A stretch of 64,000 bases of DNA from Bacillus marasmi (GCF_902168435.1 NZ_LR656169.1:62001-126000); one strand, 5' to 3'; positions 25,223-34,996 are shown, counted from the stretch's first letter. Notes: generated by a model from the sequence alone, not told the origin. A program made the numbers and translations.

Positions 25223-27571
25223 TTAATCTTCGTCAACCGCAAGATCCTTAACCGGAAGTGGCTCTTCTTCTTTATGTGTAACTTTACGGAGATTAAATAA
25301 AGCTTTCAAGCAGAAGATGACAAGAATGACGACCCCTACTAAGAAAACTGTATCCGGAATTGCACGAATCGTTAATAAATTTACTACTGTATCTTGCTGT
25401 AAGAAGGATGCAGCACGTGATGACGCATAACCATTATCATAAGCTGCTTTTAATTGCATAAATCCAACCGGAAGCAAGGAAATGAGAATCATACCGGCTA
25501 GTCCAACATTTAGTAAAACACATGAAATTTTAATGAATTTGTCGTTCCATTTTTCAGGCTTTACAATGTTTCTTAGAGAGAAGACAAGTACAGCACACGC
25601 AAACATACCGTACACACCCATCATTGCCCCATGACCGTGAGCGGGAGTTAAAAATTGACCGTGCTCTAAATAGCTGACTGCTGGTAAGTTAATAAGGAAA
25701 CCAAGGACTCCTGCCCCAACTAGATTCCAAATCGCAACTGAAATTAAGAACCAGAATGTACCTTTATATGGGAAGTCCGCTCCACCATCACGCATCATTT
25801 TATACTGTTCATAAGCTTCTAAGATTAATAGAGTTAACGGGATAACCTCTAATGCTGAGAACACTGCACCTAGAGCAATCCAAGCTTCTGATGAGCCATT
25901 ATAATAGTAATGGTGCCCAATTCCAATTACACCACTTCCAAGAAGTAAGATCAATTGGAAATACAATGCTTTAACTGTTGATTTCTTTGTAACAAGCTTC
26001 ATTTGGACCATCAAGAATCCGATTACAACCACTGCAAATACTTCAAAAATTCCCTCTACCCAAAGGTGAATGATCCACCAGCGCCAGTAATCAGCGAAGG
26101 TAAAGTGTGTACCTGGATTGATTAAGAATGCGAAAAGATAGAAGAAAGGTACGGCAATTGCTGAGTAGAATAATAGATGGATTAAACCACCCTTGTCCGT
26201 TTCTCGTTTTAGTCCGCTCTTAATTCCGCGATAAACGATATACAGCCAAATTAACATACCAGCTGCAAGAATAAATTGCCAAATACGTCCTAATTCTAAA
26301 TACTCCCAGCCTTGGTGGCCAAATAAGAACCAGTTATTACCTAAATAACCGTTTGCACCTAACCATTGACCAACCATACTTCCGCCTACAAGGACGACTA
26401 ATGCCCAGAATAAAATATCAACTAGTAAGCCTTGACGCTTTGGCTCGTGACCACCAACTAATGGTGCAAGGAAAATCCCCATCCCTAACCATGCTGTGGC
26501 AATCCAGAAAATAGCCAACTGTAGGTGATAACCTTTGGCAATATTAAACGGTAATATATCATATACCCATTTCATCCCGAAGAAACTATCAGGCTCAATA
26601 TAATAGTGTGCTAGCAATGCTCCAAACATAGCTTGAATAAAGAATAATACTGCAACAATTACAAAATATTTACCCGATTTTAACTGTGAATTTGTTACCG
26701 GTAGTTTAGCTATATCAATTTTTGGGAAGTTACCAGGCGTGTAAGCTTCCTGCATTCCAAGATGGTAACGATAGAAAACAAACAATATGATACCAACGAA
26801 TAAAATTAACACAGTTACACTAACACCACTCCACCAAATCGCAGAGAATGACATTTCATTACCGGCATCTTCATAATATGGCCAGTTATTAGTGTAGGTA
26901 ATATCGTCGTCTATTCTTTCAGTACTAGATAACCATGCTGTCCAGAAAAAGAAATCGGAAATCTGTTCAATTTGGTCACCGGAGGATACCCAAGAACGTT
27001 CACCATCTGGCATGTGTTCTTCTTTGATGAGATTAGCTTTTAAGCCCCAGCCATCTCCATTTGTGAATACATTATGGTAATGCTCTCTAACCTTTTCGAC
27101 CCCAAACACTTGAGCATCGGTTAAAACAAGAGTATCTTTATTTTCTTCATAGCGGTTTTCTCGCATTTCTTCAATAACCGCTTCACGAATTAACGTCTTT
27201 TCGTCTTTTGCTACATCTTGATAATCTTTGCCATAAGTTTCATTTGCTTTAAAATCCTGCATTGCTTTAGTATAGACTTCCAAAGCTTCTGCCGTATAAT
27301 CTGGACCCATATAAGAGCCATGGCCTAATACTGTTCCATAATCCATCAAACCATATTTTTGGAAGACAGCTTGTCCCCCCATAATCGATTCTTTAGATAG
27401 GATAACCTCTCCTTCGGCATCGGTAACCTCTAGTGGCCGTGGTGCCATATCTTTAAAGATCCAGAACCCTCCAACTAATAAAACTGTAAAGCTAAGTATA
27501 CATGTTGTAATAAGAATGGATTTTAAGAGTGCGTTTTTTGGTTTTGTTGTTTTCCCTTTGTGATTTCCCAT
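25223..27571 (-). CDS. norB: Quinol-dependent nitric oxide reductase (qNOR)
   Basis: 782 codons. An N-terminal fused cytochrome-c-like region without haem-c Cys motifs (about residues 40-240) precedes the 12-helix NorB core of the haem-copper oxidase superfamily, as in qNOR. Visible: GPDYTAEALEVYTKAMQ near the N-terminus, HYYIEPDSFFG, HLWVEGIFEVFAVVVIGF and HGHGAMMGVYGMFACAV with the metal-binding His residues. It reduces NO to N2O using menaquinol. The start at 27571 has AAAGGAAG eight nt upstream. Divergent from the DUF2249 gene; a symmetrical repeat lies between them. Confidence 0.94.
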   Translation of the reverse strand: MGNHKGKTTKPKNALLKSILITTCILSFTVLLVGGFWIFKDMAPRPLEVTDAEGEVILSKESIMGGQAVFQKYGLMDYGTVLGHGSYMGPDYTAEALEVYTKAMQDFKANETYGKDYQDVAKDEKTLIREAVIEEMRENRYEENKDTLVLTDAQVFGVEKVREHYHNVFTNGDGWGLKANLIKEEHMPDGERSWVSSGDQIEQISDFFFWTAWLSSTERIDDDITYTNNWPYYEDAGNEMSFSAIWWSGVSVTVLILFVGIILFVFYRYHLGMQEAYTPGNFPKIDIAKLPVTNSQLKSGKYFVIVAVLFFIQAMFGALLAHYYIEPDSFFGMKWVYDILPFNIAKGYHLQLAIFWIATAWLGMGIFLAPLVGGHEPKRQGLLVDILFWALVVLVGGSMVGQWLGANGYLGNNWFLFGHQGWEYLELGRIWQFILAAGMLIWLYIVYRGIKSGLKRETDKGGLIHLLFYSAIAVPFFYLFAFLINPGTHFTFADYWRWWIIHLWVEGIFEVFAVVVIGFLMVQMKLVTKKSTVKALYFQLILLLGSGVIGIGHHYYYNGSSEAWIALGAVFSALEVIPLTLLILEAYEQYKMMRDGGADFPYKGTFWFLISVAIWNLVGAGVLGFLINLPAVSYLEHGQFLTPAHGHGAMMGVYGMFACAVLVFSLRNIVKPEKWNDKFIKISCVLLNVGLAGMILISLLPVGFMQLKAAYDNGYASSRAASFLQQDTVVNLLTIRAIPDTVFLVGVVILVIFCLKALFNLRKVTHKEEEPLPVKDLAVDED

Positions 27572-27654
27572 TCCATTCACTTCCTTTCTGTTATCTACTT
27601 GCCTTATTTTAGACACATTGATGTGACAACTTTGTGAGATGCCGCATCTTCGAG

Positions 27655-27670
27655 GTGTGATTTTTCACAC
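27655..27670. promoter_or_regulatory. Inverted repeat in the norB/DUF2249 intergenic region
   Basis: GTGTGA-TTTT-TCACAC, six-bp arms with a 4-nt spacer. It resembles Crp/Fnr half-sites, but the spacer is 4 and not 6. Two further TGTGA copies lie close by in ATGTGACAACTTTGTGAG (27631-27648). Probably an operator for one or both divergent genes. Confidence 0.45.
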
Positions 27671-27815
27671 AGGTAAACTATGGAAAATAAAGTCAAAGTC
27701 AATAACAGTAAGGTTTCTTAATAAAAAGATACTCAACAAAGTGATATACCTCACTCAGTCATCATTGGAAATAGCTTACGATTGGATTGTTAATAAAAGT
27801 TTAGGAGTGGATAAA

Positions 27816-28046
27816 ATGGAAGGCACAATCTTAGAAATGGACGTACGCGAGGATTTAAAAAATAAGCAAGAGCCATTTCAAAAAATAATGGCTGCTATTG
27901 CCAATTTACAATCTAAGGATATTTTCTTGCTTCATGCGCCATTTGAACCTATTCCCCTATATGGCGTATTAGCTTCACAAGGATTTGAATATACAGCTGA
28001 AAAAGTTTCGGAAGACTATTGGAAAATCACTTTTACTAAAAAATAA
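27816..28046 (+). CDS. DUF2249 domain protein
   Basis: 76 residues, a small alpha/beta fold of the DUF2249 (TusA-like) type (ILEMDVREDLKNKQEP... FLLHAPFEPIPLYGVLASQGF). The start at 27816 follows TTAGGAGTGG by about 8 nt; the frame is open to 27639 but without a ribosome site. DUF2249 proteins commonly sit next to NO- and nitrite-related genes; here it is divergent from norB. Its biochemical role is not known; partner or electron/sulfur-handling roles are speculation. Confidence 0.85.
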   Translation: MEGTILEMDVREDLKNKQEPFQKIMAAIANLQSKDIFLLHAPFEPIPLYGVLASQGFEYTAEKVSEDYWKITFTKK

Positions 28047-28050
28047 AACT

Positions 28051-28092
28051 AAAAGCACAGCAAGGTTACAATACCTTTTGCTGTGCTTTTTT
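28051..28092. terminator. Bidirectional terminator
   Basis: AAAAGCACAGCAAGG / CTTTTGCTGTGCTTTTTT hairpin between the DUF2249 gene and ypvA. Confidence 0.85.
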
Positions 28093-28120
28093 CACGTTTT
28101 ATCGCATCTATTTAAGCGAA

Positions 28121-30046
28121 TTACCCATTATTAACAGTTGTTGGTAATATCCCTTTTATTTTTTCAATGATAGAAGGATGAACGTCCTTATCAATTAATA
28201 TATGAACAGCGCCCTTGTCAGTGCTGGTCCTTACTAGCCTGCCAACACCCTGACGCAGCCTCAACAGCATGTAAGGTAAATCCACTTCCAAAAACGGCTG
28301 GCTGCAACCTTCTCTTTTTGCTGTAAATACTGGATCGTTCGGAGGATATGGCAACGAAAAGAGGATAACGTTTCCTAAAGCATCTCCCGGAATATCCAAT
28401 CCTTCCCATAAGTGAACGGCACATAGTATCGAGGATGGTTCATTTTGAAACAGAGAAACGAGCTTACTAATTTCTGCATCCCCTTCGAAGTAAATAGGCT
28501 TATTAATTTTTCCAGTCATGTATTCTTTAAAGAAATAAAGCTCTGCTTTATTTGAAAACAAGACTAGCGTACCGTTTTCTGCAGCGTTTAGCTCTCTAAC
28601 ACAATAAGCTGAACGCTCCTCCAAATTATACTTATCGAACTCTGGCATGAATATTGTCATATTTTCATCATAATCAAAAGGTGAATTTACCGAAAATGAG
28701 TAATAATCAGCAATTCCCAAGCTACCAGCAATATAATCAAATGATTTGTTTTCAGACATGGTAGCTGATGAGAAAATAAACGGCTTACGCTGAGCAAAGA
28801 TCTCATCCTTTAATATATCTTTAACTAGACGTGGCATAATGACAAGTCTACGCTCATCATCGGTTTCTTCAAACCAAGTTATGCCATTGGTTTTTCCGAT
28901 AAACAACGATAAAGAATATGTGATTTGCTCCAAATATTCTTCAACAATTTTTAAATCATAATCATTAATAACAAACAGTTCGCTTTCAAACACTAACTCT
29001 TCTTCTAACGAACTAAGCGTGTCGAAAAGCTGTTTCGCCATGGTGACAATTTGATTATTTTTGATTATCGTCTTTTTCTCCGAACCGATTGTATCCTCAG
29101 AGTATTTTGTTAACCCGTTAAAAAATTCCATGCTTTGCATAATCGCTGTTTCAATAATATAGAGTGTTTTTTCACGGATATCATTGCCTGCAATTTTTTC
29201 CAATAAGGTTTCAAGGGTTTTTTCGGTTAATTTATAAGTTAAAGCCTTCTGAGCGGCATATTCTAACAAGTGTCCTTCATCAAAAACGACACAGCAGCCT
29301 TCTGGGAGAAGTGGTAACTGGCCCTCACGTCTGCGCGACTCCCTTGTCCAAACATGCTCCATGAAAAAGTCCTGTGAGCAAATAATTAAATCTCCAGCAC
29401 CTCGGTAATAGTCACGATGAAGGGTTTGACCACAACGATGGCGCTTATCACAGGAGAAACAGTCCTGGAGGGTGTCCCATGCGATACGCTCCCATTGTTC
29501 ATCAGTTAATTCAGGATGGTCCTTACGATCGCCATATGGGGAAAACGATTGCATTGAAGAACCACTATGCACAAACGACGGTAGCGATTCATAAATATCA
29601 CTAAATGTATTTGTAGTATCAGTTACCTGATTGGATTCTAGCTTATTTAAGCATAAATATTGATCGCGGGCCTTAGCGAGTCTGACATCCACGGTTAATC
29701 CTAGAGCTGCTTCCAGCCTCGCAATATCTCCCTCTTTTTTTACGATTTGCTCTATTAATGTTTCATCGGCACAAGCGATAATCGCTGGCTGATTCGTATA
29801 CCTTGCATAACATAGGGCATACAGTAAATAAACGATTGTTTTTCCTGTACCAACCCCCGCCTCAGCAAACATTACCTTTTTATCTTTGAAGGCTTTTTCA
29901 AGCTGAAATGCCATATAAATTTGTTCATCTCTTAATTCAAACCCTGCCTCTGGTAAGTAGTCATAAAAAACATCACCAATCCAGTCATTTAAACGCTCAT
30001 AAAAGGATTCAGTTTTCGTTAATGTAAATGGTAAACGACTTTGCAT
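28121..30046 (-). CDS. ypvA: XPD/DinG-type ATP-dependent helicase with Fe-S cluster (YpvA)
   Basis: 641 residues. Helicase motifs in order: Walker A FAEAGVGTGKT, four Cys for a 4Fe-4S cluster (YLCLNK, then CFSCDKRHRC), DEGH box (VVFDEGHLLEYA), SSATM, LWEGLDIPGDAL and RLRQGVGRLVR (motif VI). It has no exonuclease domain, unlike dinG at 52758. 5'-3' helicase on damaged or structured DNA is the family role. The start at 30046 is 5 nt behind GGAGG; the frame's TTG at 30058 falls inside that ribosome site. Confidence 0.93.
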   Translation of the reverse strand: MQSRLPFTLTKTESFYERLNDWIGDVFYDYLPEAGFELRDEQIYMAFQLEKAFKDKKVMFAEAGVGTGKTIVYLLYALCYARYTNQPAIIACADETLIEQIVKKEGDIARLEAALGLTVDVRLAKARDQYLCLNKLESNQVTDTTNTFSDIYESLPSFVHSGSSMQSFSPYGDRKDHPELTDEQWERIAWDTLQDCFSCDKRHRCGQTLHRDYYRGAGDLIICSQDFFMEHVWTRESRRREGQLPLLPEGCCVVFDEGHLLEYAAQKALTYKLTEKTLETLLEKIAGNDIREKTLYIIETAIMQSMEFFNGLTKYSEDTIGSEKKTIIKNNQIVTMAKQLFDTLSSLEEELVFESELFVINDYDLKIVEEYLEQITYSLSLFIGKTNGITWFEETDDERRLVIMPRLVKDILKDEIFAQRKPFIFSSATMSENKSFDYIAGSLGIADYYSFSVNSPFDYDENMTIFMPEFDKYNLEERSAYCVRELNAAENGTLVLFSNKAELYFFKEYMTGKINKPIYFEGDAEISKLVSLFQNEPSSILCAVHLWEGLDIPGDALGNVILFSLPYPPNDPVFTAKREGCSQPFLEVDLPYMLLRLRQGVGRLVRTSTDKGAVHILIDKDVHPSIIEKIKGILPTTVNNG

Positions 30047-30151
30047 ATTAGCCTCCAAAAAAATAGGGGCTACCCACTATTGGGCTAGTCCCTCTTTATG
30101 TCTTGTAATTGAATAACGTAACATTCTATATTATGTTAAGGAAAAATAATC

Positions 30152-31294
30152 CTATTCTTGCGGACGCGGTGGACGTTTTCCCCAATACTGATAATAATCT
30201 GTTCTGATAAAACCGTTAAAAAGCTTGCGTTTTTTCGTTGCTGGTTTACCGTAAAGACTCTCGAACTCCGGATGTGACGTTAACATGTAAATTGACCAAG
30301 TGTCTAACGGTACAAAGGCTTTTCCCATTTCTCGGTACATTTGTTCAACGGCTGGTTTATCACCGAGCCGTTCACCATAAGGTGGATTCCCTACAATCAC
30401 ACCATAATCTTGCTTGACGGTAAGGTCCTGCACCCTCATCTGTTTAAAGGTGATTAAATCGCCTAAGCCTGCCTCAAACGCATTCTCTTCGGCAATTTTA
30501 ACCATCCTATGATCGATATCAGAACCGGTAATGATTAAAGGTTGATCATAATTTGCTAAATCCTCTGCTTCATTCCTCGCCTGCTCCCAAACTGATGTTG
30601 GGATAATCGGCCAATCCTCTGAGATAAACTCTCGATTGAAGCCCGGTGCAATATTTTGACCAATCAGTGCAGCTTCTATCGGGATTGTGCCTGAACCACA
30701 AAATGGATCAATGAACGGACGGTCCGCTGTCCAATTCGTGAGTAAGACCAGGGCAGCGGCTAACGTTTCTTTTAATGGCGCTTCCCCCTGATCAGCCCGG
30801 TAACCTCGTTTATGTAATCCTGCTCCACTAGTATCAATTGTGATTGTAGCGACATCCTTTAATAAGGCTACTTCAATCTTATATTTAGGTCCATTTTCTT
30901 CAAACCAAGTTGTCCGCTTATAATGGTTTTGTAATCGAGCAACAATTGCTTTTTTAACTATCGCTTGACAGTCTGATACACTGAATAGCTTGGACTTTAC
31001 CGACTTCCCTGATACGGGAAATTCTGCATTTTCCGGCAGAAAATCTTCCCATGGTAAAGCCTTTGTTTTTTCAAATAGTTCATCAAAACTCGTAGCCCGA
31101 AACTCGCCCACTTTTATTTTGATGCGGTCAGCTGTTCTTAACCAGAGATTGCTACGGGCAATCGCCGTGCCATCCCCTTTAAAGGAAATGCGACCATTCT
31201 CCACATTGCAATCATATCCTAAATCGCGGACTTCCTTGGCAACAATCGCCTCAAGTCCCATCGCCGATGTAGCAATTAAATCATATTTTTTCAT
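30152..31294 (-). CDS. ypsC: THUMP-domain 23S rRNA m2G methyltransferase (RlmL/YpsC family)
   Basis: 380 residues: N-terminal THUMP RNA-binding domain (about 50-160), then a Rossmann methyltransferase with DPFCGSGTIPIEAAL (SAM motif) and the catalytic VGNPPYGERLG (NPPY, N6/N2-guanine type). Family members modify 23S rRNA G2445-equivalent positions. It has a basic C-terminus. Followed by ypvA after about 100 nt and preceded on the same strand by rnpB and its terminator. Confidence 0.93.
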   Translation of the reverse strand: MKKYDLIATSAMGLEAIVAKEVRDLGYDCNVENGRISFKGDGTAIARSNLWLRTADRIKIKVGEFRATSFDELFEKTKALPWEDFLPENAEFPVSGKSVKSKLFSVSDCQAIVKKAIVARLQNHYKRTTWFEENGPKYKIEVALLKDVATITIDTSGAGLHKRGYRADQGEAPLKETLAAALVLLTNWTADRPFIDPFCGSGTIPIEAALIGQNIAPGFNREFISEDWPIIPTSVWEQARNEAEDLANYDQPLIITGSDIDHRMVKIAEENAFEAGLGDLITFKQMRVQDLTVKQDYGVIVGNPPYGERLGDKPAVEQMYREMGKAFVPLDTWSIYMLTSHPEFESLYGKPATKKRKLFNGFIRTDYYQYWGKRPPRPQE

Positions 31295-31389
31295 TTTCCC
31301 ACCCTACTTAATCCAACATAATAATTACTGTCTTTTATGACTAACTTTTGTGACACTTTAAGACGCTTTCACTTTTATCATTATACACA

Positions 31390-31415
31390 AAGAAAGCTCT
31401 CCATAAAAGGAGAGC
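31390..31415 (-). terminator. Terminator of rnpB
   Basis: Minus strand GCTCTCC-TTTTAT-GGAGAGC followed by TTTCTTTG. Confidence 0.8.
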
Positions 31416-31440
31416 CAATTATCCATACACTCATACAAAG

Positions 31441-31858
31441 ACTTTAATAACGTTCTGTAAGCCATGTTCTGTGCCATCGTACTGCAAACGACCTAAGTCT
31501 CGTACTCCGGTGGTAATCATCTATCTACAGATTGGTTCCAATCTGTCCTTCTCCTTGTTGAATTCCTCAGAGAAAGTGCCCCTACCATTATTTGGGTTTC
31601 TCGCTCGTGGGGTTTACCCGTTCCACCCTCACCATTTCTGATGAGGCTACGTCACTGTGGCACTTTTATAGGTACTCATGCCATATCTAATGAGGACTTA
31701 GGCATTTTTCCGGCCGTCAGCCGAGGCAATCTCGACTGCCCTAGCTTATTGATTGGCTAGGCACGAACACTACGAGCATCTCAGCTCGTGCGAGCATGGA
31801 CTTTCCTCTACAGGTTGCATAGCTTCCTGCAGCGATTACCCGAACGTTATTAAAGAGT
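31441..31858 (-). ncRNA. rnpB: RNase P RNA (type B)
   Basis: The catalytic RNA that processes tRNA 5' ends. The minus strand follows the Bacillus type B RNA throughout: 5' AACGTTCGGGTAATCGCTGC, GAGGAAAGTCCATGCTCGCA, GTGCCTAGCCAA, CAGTGACG, GGGTAAACCCC, AACCCAAATAATGG, and the 3' part TGGCTTACAGAACGTTA. The 5' and 3' ends pair (AACGTTATTAAAG on both sides). Ends are estimated to within a few nt. It has its own promoter and terminator. Confidence 0.96.
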
Positions 31859-31867
31859 ACATTGCTT

Positions 31868-31896
31868 ATTATATGGAATATTACATTGAATCGCAA
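31868..31896 (-). promoter_or_regulatory. Sigma-A promoter of rnpB
   Basis: Minus strand TTGCGA (31896-31891), 17-nt spacer, TATAAT (31873-31868), about ten nt before the RNA's 5' end. Confidence 0.8.
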
Positions 31897-31926
31897 TGGT
31901 AATTACAAGAAAAACTGATATTCTTA

Positions 31927-32232
31927 TTAATCGTATAGCTTACTTCCAAACACATGCTTTTCTAAATTTGACAATCGTTTTAGGATATCAAAATTAGTGG
32001 TCCCAACCGCTGCTTGAGGTTGAGTATTTTGACGACGTGTTGATTCTTCTAATTGCTTTTTAAGCTTAACAACTTCCTGTTGTAGCTCCTCGATTTCCTG
32101 ATGAAAGGCTTCATAATCTTTAATGATAAGATCAAGAAATTTATCAACATCTTCCTGTTTATAGCCACGCATTGCTGTTTTAAACTCTTTTTCTAAAATA
32201 TCTTTCGCAGTTAATTTAAATTTATCTGACAA
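31927..32232 (-). CDS. gpsB: Cell division regulator GpsB
   Basis: 101 residues. N-terminal DivIVA-like domain ([28 protein letters not shown], shown here only in part: residues about 7-33), a coiled coil (about 35-66), a variable Gln/Thr linker and the conserved C-terminal trimerisation end ([15 protein letters not shown]). It shuttles between septum and side wall and binds PBP1 (PonA, encoded at 43923). The start is TTG at 32232, with GAGGTG eight nt upstream; an ATG nearby is out of frame. Confidence 0.95.
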   Translation of the reverse strand: MSDKFKLTAKDILEKEFKTAMRGYKQEDVDKFLDLIIKDYEAFHQEIEELQQEVVKLKKQLEESTRRQNTQPQAAVGTTNFDILKRLSNLEKHVFGSKLYD

Positions 32233-32313
32233 TTCATATTCACCTCAAGTATCCCCTATCATCACATTATATTGTTCCAAAAATGTACACTTTTGTCAAT
32301 TTCCTTTCGAAAA

Positions 32314-32868
32314 TTAATATTGATCCTGCTGGGATTCCTCCACGATAATTTGCAAATCATAAAATCCAAACAAACGAAGATCATAGGGATGATTTTCTTT
32401 ATATTTTTGAGCCGTTTCGTAAAGATACTTCGGCCCGCCCTCTTTTTCGTGATCATAAAATAGAATTAAAGCATCGCTTTTCTCCAAAAAGAACTGGTTT
32501 TTTAAACGAAATTGCCATGGTCCCTCATACTTTTTTTTCGTGATAGAATCTACAAAATCAGCTCCGATTAAAACCGATTCGTATAATTCCTTATTTTGCT
32601 CATTCCAATTTTCTTCTTGATTTAAGAAAGGAGTAATTAAACCAAGCTGAAGTTCAGGATGCAGCTGTTGTAATTCAAATACCACTTCCGCTGCCCATAG
32701 TTCTGTTCCAAGCTGGCCACTTATAATAACCCACTCTAGGCCTTCCTCCAAAAAACGCTCCAGTTCCCTGCGTATCGCTAGCTTGATAAAGCTTATGGCA
32801 GGATGATTTTTCTGAAACAAACCAAGTTCAGAGGGTTTATAACCAGATATTGCAACCACCTTAGCCAT
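32314..32868 (-). CDS. ypsA: SLOG-fold protein YpsA (DUF1273)
   Basis: 184 residues with the DUF1273 features: N-terminal [15 protein letters not shown], central [17 protein letters not shown] (nucleotide-binding SLOG signature) and [19 protein letters not shown]. It matches B. subtilis YpsA, whose gene also lies beside gpsB and is linked to cell-division control. AAAGGGG lies about 11 nt before the ATG. Confidence 0.93.
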   Translation of the reverse strand: MAKVVAISGYKPSELGLFQKNHPAISFIKLAIRRELERFLEEGLEWVIISGQLGTELWAAEVVFELQQLHPELQLGLITPFLNQEENWNEQNKELYESVLIGADFVDSITKKKYEGPWQFRLKNQFFLEKSDALILFYDHEKEGGPKYLYETAQKYKENHPYDLRLFGFYDLQIIVEESQQDQY

Positions 32869-32961
32869 ACCTATTAAACCCCTTTAACTATCTGTTAACT
32901 TTTATGTAATCACATTATTTCATATTTTATATTCTTTTATTTTAGGCTAGAAACCGCAAAC

Positions 32962-32996
32962 AAACAAGGGCTTCAAGATAGGAAGCCCTTGTTTTC
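32962..32996 (-). terminator. Terminator of cotD
   Basis: AACAAGGGCTTC / GGAAGCCCTTGTT perfect stem just past the cotD stop, with T-rich sequence on the minus side. Confidence 0.82.
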
Positions 32997-33005
32997 AATA
33001 AATAA

Positions 33006-33311
33006 TTATCTCCAAAAAGGTCTAACCCCAGGGAAAGGTCGAGGTACTTGACCTTGAAAACCGCCTTGGAATCCTCCTGGAATCGGTCCAGGGCCAGCAT
33101 TAAAATGTTGATGTGTCACTTCATTTACTACTGATTGAGTTTGTGGGAAGTAGTGTTGGTGTGCATAGAACTCATGGTTTACAGTAGTTGTGTGTTGTGG
33201 GTGAATATGAGGTACCACATAATTTTGACATGTGTGATTAACACAGCATTTTGTAGGATGTACAATCGCTGGTAATACACAAGTTGGACACTTACAATTC
33301 ATCGGATGCAT
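33006..33311 (-). CDS. cotD: Spore coat protein CotD
   Basis: 101 residues, rich in His, Pro, Cys and Gln. It shares the CotD core: PAIVHPTKCCVNHT, VPHIHPQHTTTVNHEFY, HYFPQTQSVV and THQHFNAGP. The C-terminus is longer than B. subtilis CotD (75) by a Gly/Phe/Pro/Gln-rich tail (GGFQGGFQGQVPRPFPG). GGAGG is seven nt before the ATG. It is an inner-coat protein expected from mother-cell (sigma-K) expression. Confidence 0.93.
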   Translation of the reverse strand: MHPMNCKCPTCVLPAIVHPTKCCVNHTCQNYVVPHIHPQHTTTVNHEFYAHQHYFPQTQSVVNEVTHQHFNAGPGPIPGGFQGGFQGQVPRPFPGVRPFWR

Positions 33312-33479
33312 AAGAGATCCTCCTTTCTCTTTGACTATCTTTACATTACTAGCCTATGTTGAAGGAGGATATCTTGTACTAATGAAAATACCTATTTATA
33401 GTGAAAATAGGCCAGAAACGACAAAATCGCACTTATATAGCGCTTTTACCTACATTTCCGCCTAACCTATTGTTTTTAC

Positions 33480-33575
33480 TTATAACATTGTATAAAAACT
33501 ATCTTTTAAACTTGTAAATAAAATGGCAGTCAAACATACAACAACAAAAAACAAGAACAAAATTGCCTTATACAC
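33480..33575 (-). CDS. Possible 31-residue membrane peptide upstream of cotD
   Basis: A GTG at 33575 with GGAG eight nt upstream opens 31 codons: MYKAILFLFFVVVCLTAILF (one transmembrane helix) and a short tail ending KDSFYTML. It is the only plausible coding signal in the 33312-33718 gap, which is otherwise AT-rich and unremarkable. There is no clear terminator of its own. It could be a small sporulation membrane peptide, but it may also be chance. Confidence 0.35.
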   Translation of the reverse strand: MYKAILFLFFVVVCLTAILFTSLKDSFYTML

Positions 33576-33718
33576 TTTACCAGCTCCAAATAAGTTCTCC
33601 TATGGATTCATTCCATACAAGATAACATTTTACTCTGCACACCATTACGTTTCAATATGGAATGACTGGATTATTGATATGAATTTGTGAATATTTTGTT
33701 ACAGAGCTTAGCACCTTG

Positions 33719-34981
33719 TTAGTTCCCATCTTTAGCCAGCTTAATTGTTAACCTTAGCATACGTTTGTCACTGTCATTTGCGTATTTCATTAATTTTTTT
33801 TTGTCTGTAATTTTTGAGCAGGACTGTTTTGCTCTCTCGCAATATGTGTAGGCCATTTCAATATTTTTGATCCGATGCTCATAGATTTTTGCTAATTCAA
33901 TACATGCCTCAACTTGCAGTAAAAGAGGCCCATCTTCCGCTACCTTTTTCCAAAGCTCTTCTGCCTTCAGCCACTTACATTCCCGCTTATATTCAAAGGC
34001 TAAAGCGTTCATCGCTTGATAGTCCACATCATCTACTCCCGATAGGAGGTCACTGAAAGCCTGCTTCGCCTGAACCGATTGACCTAACGAAGCATACCAA
34101 CGACCCACTTCATAAGTTTCCTTAGCCGTTTGCTGCCCGTCGAGTCGAAGTAACTGAAATGATAGATGAATGTACAGGGAAATTAACGAGAGAATATCCA
34201 TCTCATTATGCTTTATCACACCCAATAAACCTTCGGGATTTTTCCGTTCGATAAAATCAAAATAAATAATAGGTGCTAAAAATCCAGGAATATCATCCTT
34301 TCTTTCAAAACCGAGCACTTCATTCTCAACCCTAGAAAGCTTAAGCTTATCGAGCTTGTGCTTCCACATTCGCCGTGCAGCGTGGTACAAATCGAAGTGA
34401 CCAAATGCCGGAAGCTTCGGCACATGGTCACGGATTAGTGTATGTCGAGTTTTAACCTGTGGCCAGTCAAATGCCTTGCCATTATAGGTTACCAGCGTCT
34501 TATAATCCACGCTTTCCAAAAAGCTTTGATACAACGGAATCTCTGCTCCTGGATGCGGAAGAATATGTTGTTTAAGGGTAACATGAGTTTCACTAACACT
34601 TGCGTGACCAAGTAAGAAAATCGTATTTCCTGCCCCTCCACCTAAGCCAGTCGTCTCGGTGTCGAAGAAAAATAGCTCATTTGGATTGTGCCCTTCAGCA
34701 GATAATGGATGCTTAATATTTGTATTGTTCCACGCCTGTACTACTGTAAATAAATCTTTAAAGCAATACTTACCATGTTGATGAGTTAGCGGGTAGGTTA
34801 CCTCCCGAATTAAGCAATAGCTATTGTCAAAATAATAGGGCCTTACATTAGCCTTTGTCCACTCTTCAATATACGGAATTTCTTGTTCTTTATTAGTTAA
34901 TAAAGCCTTCTGGACCTCATTTTTCTTTTCAGAAACTACAAGGTGCGGCTTTAAGCGATTTAATTTGTTTTTTAATGACAT
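33719..34981 (-). CDS. mrfB: Mitomycin repair factor B, DEDD exonuclease (YprB)
   Basis: 420 residues. A DEDDh-type nuclease domain begins at FFDTETTGLGGGAGNTIF (about 105-122, metal-binding D and E); further acidic/His positions are in LVTYNGKAFDWPQVKTRHTL and HNEMDILSLISLY. A C-terminal TPR-like helical region (about 290-410) follows. In B. subtilis MrfB works with MrfA to repair mitomycin C adducts. It begins 15 nt after the mrfA stop, so one operon. Confidence 0.93.
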   Translation of the reverse strand: MSLKNKLNRLKPHLVVSEKKNEVQKALLTNKEQEIPYIEEWTKANVRPYYFDNSYCLIREVTYPLTHQHGKYCFKDLFTVVQAWNNTNIKHPLSAEGHNPNELFFFDTETTGLGGGAGNTIFLLGHASVSETHVTLKQHILPHPGAEIPLYQSFLESVDYKTLVTYNGKAFDWPQVKTRHTLIRDHVPKLPAFGHFDLYHAARRMWKHKLDKLKLSRVENEVLGFERKDDIPGFLAPIIYFDFIERKNPEGLLGVIKHNEMDILSLISLYIHLSFQLLRLDGQQTAKETYEVGRWYASLGQSVQAKQAFSDLLSGVDDVDYQAMNALAFEYKRECKWLKAEELWKKVAEDGPLLLQVEACIELAKIYEHRIKNIEMAYTYCERAKQSCSKITDKKKLMKYANDSDKRMLRLTIKLAKDGN

Positions 34982-34996
34982 TCCGCACCTTCCCCC

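Noticed and set aside
31441-31858. Short frames inside the rnpB region
   Set aside because: The whole interval is explained by RNase P RNA.
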